Assembly (NCBI RefSeq): GCF_014145615.1
Contig: NZ_JACIVH010000066.1
Coordinates: 67,001-131,000 of the forward strand
From: Limosilactobacillus balticus
GTDB lineage: Bacteria; Bacillota; Bacilli; Lactobacillales; Lactobacillaceae
Length of the DNA: 64,000 bases
Direction of reading: 5' to 3'
Shown here: positions 56,550-64,000 of the stretch, piece by piece
How positions within the stretch are numbered: position 1 is the first letter of the stretch
Layout: each line of letters begins with the position of its first letter
Notes under the pieces: model-generated
The model's database searches: none
Seen by the model: only the letters and a program-made list of their open reading frames with translations
Told to the model about the DNA's origin: nothing
Translations under genes and position numbers: made by a program

Positions 56550-57084
56550 CGATATTGAGCGTGTCTTATATAGTGAAGAAATGCTTGGCAAACGAATGGA
56601 CGAATTAGCAACGGACTTAACAAAAGACTATAAGGATAAACGGCCGATTATCATTTCCGTTCTAAGCGGAGCAGTTTTATTTACTGTTGACATGATTGAA
56701 CGGCTAGATATTATGGCCCAAATCGACTTTATTGATGTTTCTAGTTATTTTGGTGGATTAGGTTCGACTGGAAAAGTTAAACTTATCCATGATTTAAAAA
56801 CAGACGTTAAAGATCGGCATGTTCTAATTATGGAAGATATTGTTGATACTGGTCGTACTTTGAAATACTTGATGGACCTGTTGGCTGACCGGGGAGCAAA
56901 GAGCATCAAGGTTTGTTCATTATTAAATAAGCCAGAAGGTCGGAAAGTAGATGTCGAACCTGACTATGTTGGCTTTACGGTTCCTAAAGAATTCTTGGTT
57001 GGGTATGGTCTGGACTACAAGGGATTCTACCGAAATTTGCCATATGTGGGAATTTTGAAGCCATCTGTATACCAAAATGACTAA
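56542..57084 (+). CDS. hpt: Hypoxanthine-guanine phosphoribosyltransferase
   Basis: The 180-residue purine salvage enzyme has the PRPP motif VLIMEDIVDTGRTLKYL and the C-terminal VGYGLDYKGFYRNLPYVG typical of Hpt. It overlaps tilS by eight bases; tilS-hpt-ftsH is a conserved order. AAGGAGAAGAAGG precedes the ATG. A terminator at 57124 separates it from ftsH. Confidence 0.96.
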   Translation: MNNDIERVLYSEEMLGKRMDELATDLTKDYKDKRPIIISVLSGAVLFTVDMIERLDIMAQIDFIDVSSYFGGLGSTGKVKLIHDLKTDVKDRHVLIMEDIVDTGRTLKYLMDLLADRGAKSIKVCSLLNKPEGRKVDVEPDYVGFTVPKEFLVGYGLDYKGFYRNLPYVGILKPSVYQND

Positions 57085-57123
57085 AAATGTTAGATAATTA
57101 GGATGACGGAAAAATCGATATTA

Positions 57124-57168
57124 AATGGACGGTATTTTAAAGATATTCTTAATTAACGTCCATTTTTA
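57124..57168 (+). terminator. hpt terminator
   Basis: AATGGACG and CGTCCATT (left arm 57125-57131, right arm 57157-57163) are followed by a T run. Confidence 0.7.
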
Positions 57169-57241
57169 TGGATCCGTAAATATGTAGTATGTATTATTAA
57201 TAACATTGGTGATAAAACTATTAATTCTTCTGTGAAATTAA

Positions 57242-57270
57242 TGGTCAATATTTGTCAAATATGCTATGAT
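57242..57270 (+). promoter_or_regulatory. ftsH promoter
   Basis: TGGTCA (57242-57247), 17-base spacer and TATGAT (57265-57270), about 48 bases before the ftsH ATG. The -35 overlaps the CtsR-like repeat. Confidence 0.65.
57243..57259 (+). promoter_or_regulatory. CtsR-like operator before ftsH
   Basis: Two heptamers GGTCAAT and TGTCAAA are separated by three bases, against the CtsR consensus of tandem (A/G)GTCAAA with a 3-base spacer. Each has one mismatch. It covers the -35 and spacer of the ftsH promoter, where a repressor would act. Confidence 0.6.
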
Positions 57271-57317
57271 AGTGACTACAATTATAAAATATCGTTGCTG
57301 GTAGATAGGAGGTTGTT

Positions 57318-59426
57318 ATGAACAACAATCGTAAAAAAAATAATTTTACTCATAACGTTCTCTTCTATGCCGTGATGTTCTTGTGTATTATGGGAATCGC
57401 CTACTTCTTCTTTGGGGGCAATACCTCAACAGGACAAAGTAAGACCGTTTCCCAAAGCGAGTTTATCTCCGAACTGAAGAGTAATAAGGTTAAGAGCGTT
57501 CAGCTTCAGCCAAATGGTGGTGTATATAAGGTTACGGGTACTTACCGTAAACCCCAGTCAAATAATGACAATTCCGCCAACAATACTGGCTTTGCTCTTA
57601 CACCACAACGAAACAATAAGGTAACCCAATTCCAAAGTTCTGTTTTGGAAAGTGACGTAACTGTTAGTCAACTTCAAAACTATGCTAACCGTCATAATGT
57701 AAAGATTAGTACTCGTGCTGAAGAATCTAACAGTGTCTGGATGAACCTGTTGTTGACTGTCTTGCCATTAGTCATCATGATTTTCTTCTTCTACATGATG
57801 ATGGGCCAAGCTGGTCAAGGTGGTGGCGGCCGTGGAGTGATGAGCTTTGGTAAGACCAAGGCTAAGCCATCTGATGCTAAGAAAAACAAAGTTCGTTTCT
57901 CAGATGTTGCCGGTGAAGAAGAAGAGAAACAAGAATTAGTTGAAATCGTTGAATTCTTGAAGAATCCAAAGAAGTTCACTAAGCTTGGTGCTCGTATTCC
58001 TTCTGGTGTTTTACTAGAGGGGCCTCCAGGTACTGGTAAGACCTTGCTAGCTAAGGCGGTTGCCGGTGAATCAGGGGTACCATTCTTCTCAATCTCTGGT
58101 TCTGACTTTGTTGAAATGTTCGTCGGGGTTGGTGCTAGTCGTGTTCGTGACTTGTTTGATCAAGCTAAGAAAGCTGCTCCAGCAATCATCTTCATTGATG
58201 AAATCGATGCCGTTGGTCGGCGCCGTGGAAATGGCATGGGCGGCGGTCACGATGAACGTGAACAAACCTTGAACCAATTGTTAGTTGAAATGGATGGTTT
58301 CCAAGGTGATGAAGGAATCATCGTAATGGCAGCTACAAACCGTTCAGATGTCTTGGATCCCGCACTTTTGCGTCCAGGACGTTTTGACCGAAAGATTTTG
58401 GTTGGTCGTCCAGATGTTAAGGGCCGTGAAGCCATTCTGCGAGTTCATGCTAAGAACAAGCCAATGGCAAGCGACGTTGATTTAAAGGAAATTGCTAAAC
58501 AGACTCCTGGTTTTGTGGGGGCTGACTTAGCTAACCTCTTAAACGAAGCGGCCTTATTAGCTGCGCGGCGAGACAAAACTGAAATTGATGCTGCCGACTT
58601 GGATGAAGCAGAAGACCGGGTAATTGCTGGACCAGCTAAGCATAACCGTGTCCAATCTGAACAAGAACGAAAGACTGTTGCATACCACGAAGCAGGTCAC
58701 ACAATTGTAGGTCTTGTATTAAATGACGCACGAGTTGTGCACAAGGTTACTATTGTCCCACGTGGTCGTGCAGGTGGATATGCTATTATGCTTCCACGTG
58801 AAGATCAGATGTTAATGTCGAAAAAGAATGCGATGGAACAAATTGCTGGTCTGATGGGTGGACGGGCTGCTGAAGAGCTTGTCTTTAAGTCACAATCTTC
58901 AGGAGCTTCGAATGACTTTGAACAAGCAACCCAAATTGCTCGTTCAATGGTTACCCAGTACGGAATGAGTGATAAGATTGGTCCAGTAGAACTGCAAAGT
59001 TCTGGTCAGGTCTTTACAGGTCAAGGCTATGACCAATCGCCTTACTCCGAAAAGACTGCTGCTTTAGTTGATGAAGAAGTACGTCGAATCTTAACTGAAG
59101 GGCACGAAACTGCCTTACACATTATTGAGACGCACCGTGAGCAACATAAGCAAATCGCTGAAGCATTACTCAAGTACGAGACGCTTGATGAAAAACAAAT
59201 CCTTAGTCTTTATAAGACTGGAAAAGTTCCTGATAAGGATGTCGCTGCTGAAGACGAAGAGGCACGCGCACAAACCTTTGAAGAATCCAAGCGTGAACTT
59301 GAACGATTGGAAAATGAGCGTCACGATGAAGCAAAAGATAATCAAAATGATTTATCTGATACTAAGAGTGACAACTCAAATGATTCACAATCAAGTGATG
59401 ATTCAGACAATTCTGAAGACAAGTAA
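57318..59426 (+). CDS. ftsH: ATP-dependent zinc metalloprotease FtsH
   Basis: The 702-residue membrane AAA protease has two membrane helices (about residues 11-31 and 138-160) around an extracytoplasmic domain. The AAA domain shows Walker [14 protein letters not shown], Walker [12 protein letters not shown] and the [22 protein letters not shown]. The zinc protease site is YHEAGH. A long acidic Ser/Asp/Asn tail ends it. It degrades membrane and regulatory proteins. AGGAGG precedes the ATG. A CtsR-like site suggests stress induction. Confidence 0.97.
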   Translation: MNNNRKKNNFTHNVLFYAVMFLCIMGIAYFFFGGNTSTGQSKTVSQSEFISELKSNKVKSVQLQPNGGVYKVTGTYRKPQSNNDNSANNTGFALTPQRNNKVTQFQSSVLESDVTVSQLQNYANRHNVKISTRAEESNSVWMNLLLTVLPLVIMIFFFYMMMGQAGQGGGGRGVMSFGKTKAKPSDAKKNKVRFSDVAGEEEEKQELVEIVEFLKNPKKFTKLGARIPSGVLLEGPPGTGKTLLAKAVAGESGVPFFSISGSDFVEMFVGVGASRVRDLFDQAKKAAPAIIFIDEIDAVGRRRGNGMGGGHDEREQTLNQLLVEMDGFQGDEGIIVMAATNRSDVLDPALLRPGRFDRKILVGRPDVKGREAILRVHAKNKPMASDVDLKEIAKQTPGFVGADLANLLNEAALLAARRDKTEIDAADLDEAEDRVIAGPAKHNRVQSEQERKTVAYHEAGHTIVGLVLNDARVVHKVTIVPRGRAGGYAIMLPREDQMLMSKKNAMEQIAGLMGGRAAEELVFKSQSSGASNDFEQATQIARSMVTQYGMSDKIGPVELQSSGQVFTGQGYDQSPYSEKTAALVDEEVRRILTEGHETALHIIETHREQHKQIAEALLKYETLDEKQILSLYKTGKVPDKDVAAEDEEARAQTFEESKRELERLENERHDEAKDNQNDLSDTKSDNSNDSQSSDDSDNSEDK

Positions 59427-59433
59427 ACTATTG

Positions 59434-59490
59434 AAAAGACGGAAGATACAAAACCTGATTGGTAGGTGGTGGTCTTCCGTCTTTTCTTTA
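59434..59490 (+). terminator. ftsH terminator
   Basis: AAAAGACGGAAGA (59434-59446) pairs with TCTTCCGTCTTTT (59473-59485). Confidence 0.85.
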
Positions 59491-59516
59491 GGTTAAATTT
59501 TAAGGAGGAATTTAAA

Positions 59517-60437
59517 ATGAAAACAACAGATTATTTAGTAAAGTCAATGACTAAGGATGGAAAGTTTCGGGCTTACGCTGTAAATGCTACCCAAGTCGTT
59601 CAAAAGGCACATGAAATTCATGATACATGGAGTGCTTCTTCTGCTGCCCTTGGTCGAACGTTAATTGGAACGATTCTTTTGGCTACTTCTAGTTTACAAG
59701 GAGAAGCAGGAATGACGGTCAAGATTCAAGGAAATGGTCCGGTTGGCTTTATTATTGCGGATGGAACTGCTGAAGGAACTGTAAAAGGCTACATGGGTAA
59801 TCCACACGTTTCTTTACCAGCAAATGATAAGGGAAAGATTGATGTCGCAAAGGCAATTGGTAATCAAGGGACCCTTTCTGTCACTAAGATGGCTCCAGGC
59901 GACAAGACACCATATACCGGTGAAGTAAATTTAGTTTCTGGTGAACTTGGTGATGACTTTACTTACTACCTTGCTCAATCTGAACAAATTCCTTCAGCGG
60001 TTGGCCTTTCAGTATTCGTTAACCCTGATGAAAATATTGATGTTGCTGGTGGTTTCATGATTCAAGTAATGCCTGGTGCTAGTGATGAAGAAATCAGCAA
60101 ACTTGAAAAGACATTGAAGGGCTTGCCATTGGTATCACAAATGTTACGTGATGGTGATACGCCAGAAGATATTTTGAAGAAGATTTTTGGTGATGACTTA
60201 AAGATCCTTGAAACGATGCCAGTTCGTTATGCATGTGATTGCTCAAAGGAACGTTTTGCGCACGCCCTTGCAAGTATCTCTAAAGATGACATGAAGAAGC
60301 TGATTGACGAAGACCACCATGCAGAAGCTGTTTGCCAATTCTGCGGGAAGAAGTACGAATTTAACGAAGACGAATTAAAGAAGATCTACGCGGAAATGAC
60401 GGCGAATGATGATAAAAAATCAACAGATGAAAAGTAA
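59517..60437 (+). CDS. hslO: Redox-regulated chaperone Hsp33
   Basis: The 306-residue chaperone has a C-terminal zinc switch with CDC in VRYACDCSKERF and CxxC in AVCQFCGKKYEF. Oxidation frees zinc and activates holdase activity. ATG 59517 follows AAGGAGG and gives the family N-terminus (MKTTDYLVKSM); an upstream in-frame ATG lies within the ftsH terminator. The ftsH-hslO-dusB-lysS order is typical of Firmicutes. Confidence 0.96.
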   Translation: MKTTDYLVKSMTKDGKFRAYAVNATQVVQKAHEIHDTWSASSAALGRTLIGTILLATSSLQGEAGMTVKIQGNGPVGFIIADGTAEGTVKGYMGNPHVSLPANDKGKIDVAKAIGNQGTLSVTKMAPGDKTPYTGEVNLVSGELGDDFTYYLAQSEQIPSAVGLSVFVNPDENIDVAGGFMIQVMPGASDEEISKLEKTLKGLPLVSQMLRDGDTPEDILKKIFGDDLKILETMPVRYACDCSKERFAHALASISKDDMKKLIDEDHHAEAVCQFCGKKYEFNEDELKKIYAEMTANDDKKSTDEK

Positions 60438-60440
60438 TTT

Positions 60441-60470
60441 TTGGTGCTAAGCGCGTTGATATGCTATGAT
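60441..60470 (+). promoter_or_regulatory. Candidate dusB-lysS promoter
   Basis: TTGGTG (60441-60446), 18-base spacer, TATGAT (60465-60470), directly after hslO. Confidence 0.5.
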
Positions 60471-60544
60471 AGTTGAGTTATCGGACAATTAAAAATGAAA
60501 CTGGATGGCCAGCACAGTTTCTTAAGCAGTAATGAGGTGAAAAA

Positions 60545-61546
60545 ATGAAGTGGAAGATCGGTAACGTTGAAATTCCTAATCAAGTTGTTGTTGCACCAAT
60601 GGCTGGAGTAACCAATTCCGCCTTTCGGGTTATCTGTAAAAGATTTGGTGCTGGCTACGTTGTCTGTGAAATGATCTCAGACCGTGGCATTATGTACCAT
60701 AATCAACGAACTTTAAATATGATGGATGTCGACCCAGAAGAGCATCCAATGGGAATTCAAATTTTTGGTGGAACCAAAGAGACATTAGTTGAGGCTGCTA
60801 AGTATGTAGATCAACATACAGCAGCTGACGTGATTGATATAAATATGGGGTGCCCTGTTAATAAGGTTGTTAAAACTGACGCGGGTGCACGGTGGTTACT
60901 GGATCCTAATAAAGTCTATGAAATGGTGTCATATGTTACTGATGCTGTTAAAAAGCCAGTTACCGTTAAGATGCGAACGGGTTGGGACGACAAGCATATT
61001 TTAGCTGTTGAAAATGCTTTAGCAGCTGAACGTGCAGGAGCTAGCGCAATTGCGATGCATGGTCGAACTCGAAAACAAATGTATACGGGACAAGCAGATT
61101 GGAATATACTAAAAGAAGTAGCGAGTCAATTGAAAATTCCGTTCATGGCTAATGGTGATGTGAAGACACCAGAAGATGCAAAGAAGATTCTTGATATGAC
61201 TGGCGCAACCGCCGCAATGATCGGTCGGGCAGCGATGGGTAACCCATGGATGCTAAAGCGGACTGAACATTACTTGGAGACCGGTGAGTTGCTTCCAGAA
61301 GCAACCCCAGAACAAAAGATTGAAATGGCCAAGGACCACCTTAATCGTTTAGTTGATTTAAAGGGTGAATATGTGGGAGTTCGTGAGTTCCGTGGGTTAT
61401 CTACGTACTATATCAAGGGTATTCCACGTGCTGCCCGGACTAAGGTAGCGCTAGTCGAGGCTGAAACACTTGATGAAATGAACGATATTTTTGACCGCTT
61501 TGCTGAACAAACTGCAGAACGAGCTGCAAAAAGACAGCAAGCTTAA
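60545..61546 (+). CDS. dusB: tRNA-dihydrouridine synthase
   Basis: The 333-residue flavoenzyme reduces uridines in tRNA. The N-terminal VVAPMAGVTNSAFRVIC and the catalytic Cys in DINMGCPVNKVVKTDAGA are visible, together with KMRTGWDD, AMHGRTRKQMYTG and MIGRAAMGNPW for FMN binding. It precedes lysS by 20 bases in a conserved pair. Confidence 0.95.
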   Translation: MKWKIGNVEIPNQVVVAPMAGVTNSAFRVICKRFGAGYVVCEMISDRGIMYHNQRTLNMMDVDPEEHPMGIQIFGGTKETLVEAAKYVDQHTAADVIDINMGCPVNKVVKTDAGARWLLDPNKVYEMVSYVTDAVKKPVTVKMRTGWDDKHILAVENALAAERAGASAIAMHGRTRKQMYTGQADWNILKEVASQLKIPFMANGDVKTPEDAKKILDMTGATAAMIGRAAMGNPWMLKRTEHYLETGELLPEATPEQKIEMAKDHLNRLVDLKGEYVGVREFRGLSTYYIKGIPRAARTKVALVEAETLDEMNDIFDRFAEQTAERAAKRQQA

Positions 61547-61566
61547 TTACGAGGAGGAGAACTTAA

Positions 61567-63093
61567 GTGTCACAAGAACTAGATCAAATGCGCGTTCGGC
61601 GTGAAAAAATGGAAGAGTTAAAAGAAGCGGGAATTGAACCATTTGGCCGCCGCTTCAAACGAGACCATCTTGCTCAAGACTTGCATGATAAATTTGATCA
61701 ATACGATAAAGAAGAATTAAACGAGATGGGCGCCAAAGTAATTATTGCGGGTCGAATGACAAGAAAGCGGAGTAGTGGTAAGGCTGGGTTCGCTGACTTT
61801 GTTGATCGGACTGGCAAGATTCAAGTCTACGCTCGTAAGGATATGGTAGGAGATGAACCTTACCATGTTTTCAAGCGATCAGATATTGGTGACTTCCTGG
61901 GAATTGAAGGGGATGTTATCAAGACAGATACAGGCGAATTAACTGTTCGTGCACATAAAATTACCTTCTTGTCAAAAGCATTGCGTCCGCTTCCTAATAA
62001 GTGGGATGGGGTTACTGATCCTGAAACTATCTATCGTCAGCGTTACCTTGATTTAATTTCTAACCCAGAAAGTTTCAAGCGTTTCCACCAACGGACAGCG
62101 ATCATCAAGGCTGTCCGGAAGTACATGGATGATAATGGTTTTACAGAAGTTGAAACCCCAATCTTGAACACGCAAGCTGGTGGTGCTAATGCGCGTCCAT
62201 TTATCACTCACCACAATGCGCTTGATATTGATATGTACTTGCGGATTGCTACCGAATTGTACCTCAAGCGGTTAATTGTTGGTGGCTTTGAACGGGTATA
62301 CGAATTGGGCCGGATTTTCCGGAATGAAGGGATGGACCCTCACCATAACCCTGAATTTACTACAATGGAAACTTATGCTGCTTACTTTGACTTCCAAGAT
62401 GTTATGGATGAAACAGAAGGAATCGTTAAGGCAGCAGCTAAAGTTGTTTCAGATGATGGAAAGATTACTTACCAAGGACATGAAATTGACCTTGGAGGAA
62501 ACTTTAAACGGATCACGATGGTGGATGCCGTTAAGGAAAAGACTGGCATTGACTTCAGCGATGAATCAATGACGGACGAAGATGCTAAGAAGTTAGCCGA
62601 CGAACACAAGGTTGAATATAAGCCGTACTGGACAAAGGGGCATATCTTGAATGCGTTCTTTGAAGAGTTTGTTGAAGATACGCTTATTCAACCAACTTTT
62701 GTCTATGAATTCCCAGTCGAAGTTTCACCATTGGCAAAGCGGAATGCTGATAATCCTGCGATGACTGATCGTTTCGAATTGTATGTTGATGGTAGCGAAT
62801 TGGCAAATGCCTTTAGCGAATTAAACGATCCAATTGATCAGAAGGAACGTTTTGAAATGCAAGCAAAGGAAAAAGCTAACGGTAATGATGAAGCTGAACC
62901 GGTCGACTTAGATTATGTTCAAGCCCTTGAATACGGGATGCCACCTACTGGGGGACTTGGTATCGGAATCGATCGTCTTGTAATGCTCCTTACTGATGCT
63001 AAATCTATTCGGGATGTTATCCTCTTCCCAACAATGCGTCCGGAAAAGGAAACTAAGAACGATTCAAAGAAAAAGAAGAACAAGAAGAAGTAA
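61567..63093 (+). CDS. lysS: Lysyl-tRNA synthetase, class II
   Basis: The 508-residue synthetase has an N-terminal OB-fold anticodon domain ([20 protein letters not shown]) and class II motifs: motif 2 [16 protein letters not shown] and motif 3 [16 protein letters not shown]. The C-terminus is a Lys-rich tail (KKKKNKKK). The start is GTG after GAGGAGGAG. It is followed by a terminator at 63149. Confidence 0.97.
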   Translation: MSQELDQMRVRREKMEELKEAGIEPFGRRFKRDHLAQDLHDKFDQYDKEELNEMGAKVIIAGRMTRKRSSGKAGFADFVDRTGKIQVYARKDMVGDEPYHVFKRSDIGDFLGIEGDVIKTDTGELTVRAHKITFLSKALRPLPNKWDGVTDPETIYRQRYLDLISNPESFKRFHQRTAIIKAVRKYMDDNGFTEVETPILNTQAGGANARPFITHHNALDIDMYLRIATELYLKRLIVGGFERVYELGRIFRNEGMDPHHNPEFTTMETYAAYFDFQDVMDETEGIVKAAAKVVSDDGKITYQGHEIDLGGNFKRITMVDAVKEKTGIDFSDESMTDEDAKKLADEHKVEYKPYWTKGHILNAFFEEFVEDTLIQPTFVYEFPVEVSPLAKRNADNPAMTDRFELYVDGSELANAFSELNDPIDQKERFEMQAKEKANGNDEAEPVDLDYVQALEYGMPPTGGLGIGIDRLVMLLTDAKSIRDVILFPTMRPEKETKNDSKKKKNKKK

Positions 63094-63148
63094 GCTAAAT
63101 AGTTGATGAAGGCTTTAAGGAGTCTTTGAAAAATTAGCATAAACAGAT

Positions 63149-63186
63149 AACTCGGATTCCATTTTTATGGGGTGCGAGTTTTTTGT
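63149..63186 (+). terminator. lysS terminator
   Basis: AACTCG (63149-63154) and CGAGTT (63175-63180) form a short stem followed by TTTTTT. Confidence 0.6.
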
Positions 63187-63231
63187 TATGATAGAATAAC
63201 TATTAATTCAGAGGAGAAATGAGGGAGATTG

Positions 63232-63766
63232 ATGGGTGAATTAGAAAAGTTAAAGTAAGACTGTATAGTAAAACAAAAGCGAGGGCTGCATATAATAATT
63301 GCTTCGATCGTAGTATGGGGCGGTATTCTTGCCGTAGAACTACTTAATATTCCCCTCCTTACTAAAAACTTATTCGTATTTGTCTGTACGGCCTTATTTT
63401 TACCAATATCCTATTTCATATCTCGATTGATTAATGTGGATTATTCAAAATAAGACAAATCCGTTAACTAAGTTAGGGATGTTGTTTTCGATGAATCAGC
63501 TTTTGTATCTTTTAATTACAATGTGGATTTATCCGACTATTCCCGATAAAATGTTAATGGTGTTAGCGATAATATTTGGTGCTCATTTACTGCCATATAG
63601 TTGGTTGTATAATTCTAGGATTTATTTTGTTTCATCGATAGTAATTTCTATATTAGCTTTATTGGTGGGAATTAATTTCGAACCGTTTATTTTAGCATCA
63701 GTTATGCTTACCATAGTAATAGTATTTTGCATTACCTTAATATTAGAAAATCAGCAACTTGACTGA
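63232..63766 (+). pseudogene. Decayed small membrane protein gene (DUF7010-like)
   Basis: ATG 63232 (behind GAGGGAG) opens MGELEKLK, then a TAA at 63256-63258. The same frame continues with DCIVKQKRGLHI and two membrane segments to a second stop at 63451. Membrane-protein sequence then resumes one base out of frame (KTNPLTKLGMLFSMNQLLYL) and ends at 63766. Restoring the first stop to CAA and removing one base near 63451 gives one protein of about 178 residues with several membrane helices. The family name is from memory of similar lactobacillar proteins and is less certain than the decay. Confidence 0.75.
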
Positions 63767-64000
63767 AAGGCTCCGATCCGTAAAGAAGAGCGAAGTCCTT
63801 TCTTGCTATATTATTCTAATTCTTGTGAACCTCCTAATGGGAAGGAGTAACGATCTATCCGAGAAATAGGAAAAGAGAATAATTGAGGAAGTAAAATTAT
63901 CGAAAATAATATAGGCAAATACACTGTGTTACCAACTGATTTTAATATCGATACTTTGCAAATTAGTACCCCATATTAATTAATAGTAACTTTAGGGGTA
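63767..64000. other. Unassigned sequence to the window end
   Basis: No complete gene is seen. A 27-codon open stretch (about 63899-63982, reading IENNIGKYTVLPTDFN and ending STPY) has no standard start and may be a coding remnant. I recognise no repeat, tRNA or rRNA start here. Confidence 0.35.

Noticed and set aside
63899-63982. Short open stretch at the window end as a gene
   Set aside because: No standard start codon, only about 27 codons, and no recognisable family; left as unassigned.

Overview
The window is chromosomal DNA from a low-GC Gram-positive bacterium of the Lactobacillaceae, most likely Limosilactobacillus (L. reuteri group). The gene orders rpoE-pyrG-murA-rpmE, pth-mfd-rqcP-divIC-yabR-tilS-hpt-ftsH-hslO-dusB-lysS and dltX-A-B-C-D are typical Firmicutes core clusters. 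The very large YSIRK/LPQTG surface protein with a pectate-lyase-like adhesive domain is typical of gut lactobacilli. The species name is an inference. I saw no rRNA, tRNA, CRISPR array, insertion sequence or prophage.

Layout. 1-2.5 kb (minus strand): a partial HAD phosphatase, an HD-domain dNTPase and a LipL-type octanoyl/lipoyl transferase, tightly packed. 2.6-7.3 kb: a DUF1934 protein (probably with a non-AUG start), RNA polymerase delta, pyrG behind a CTP-sensing attenuator, a MurZ-type murA whose catalytic Cys is Asp, and type B L31. 7.4-10.4 kb: an orphan PTS EIIC-like membrane protein, a DUF915 hydrolase and the class A sortase, followed by a structured repeat. 10.8-17.3 kb: an unusual operon of PEP synthase, a cytoplasmic parallel beta-helix protein, a divergent triosephosphate isomerase, class II aldolase and a phosphoglycerate-mutase-like phosphatase. 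17.4-22.6 kb: a low-molecular-weight phosphatase, lemA-htpX, murF and cshA.

22.8-36.6 kb is one gene for a 4588-residue cell-wall-anchored protein. I count an adhesive beta-helix domain, four FIVAR-like repeats and 44 DUF1542-like repeats. Part of the array is built from an exact 675-bp higher-order unit. 36.9-44.5 kb: glutaminase, the dlt operon (minus strand, including the tiny dltX), acpS-alr and a mazF without an antitoxin gene. 44.5-48.5 kb: codBA behind a PyrR-type attenuator, and a FAH-family hydratase behind a T-box leader. 48.6-49.4 kb: a second copy of the structured repeat and a CBS-ACT protein. 49.6-63.1 kb: the core translation, repair and division cluster, with a CtsR-like operator before ftsH. 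63.2-64 kb: a decayed membrane-protein gene and unassigned sequence.

Themes. Several genes are governed by RNA leaders (pyrG, codBA, the hydratase). Surface genes (srtA, the giant adhesin, dlt) and wall-precursor genes (murA, murF, alr) are interspersed. The least explained items are the palindromic 3'-UTR repeat found directly after two unrelated genes, the T-box on a hydratase, the beta-helix/sugar-phosphate operon and the 675-bp higher-order repeat.
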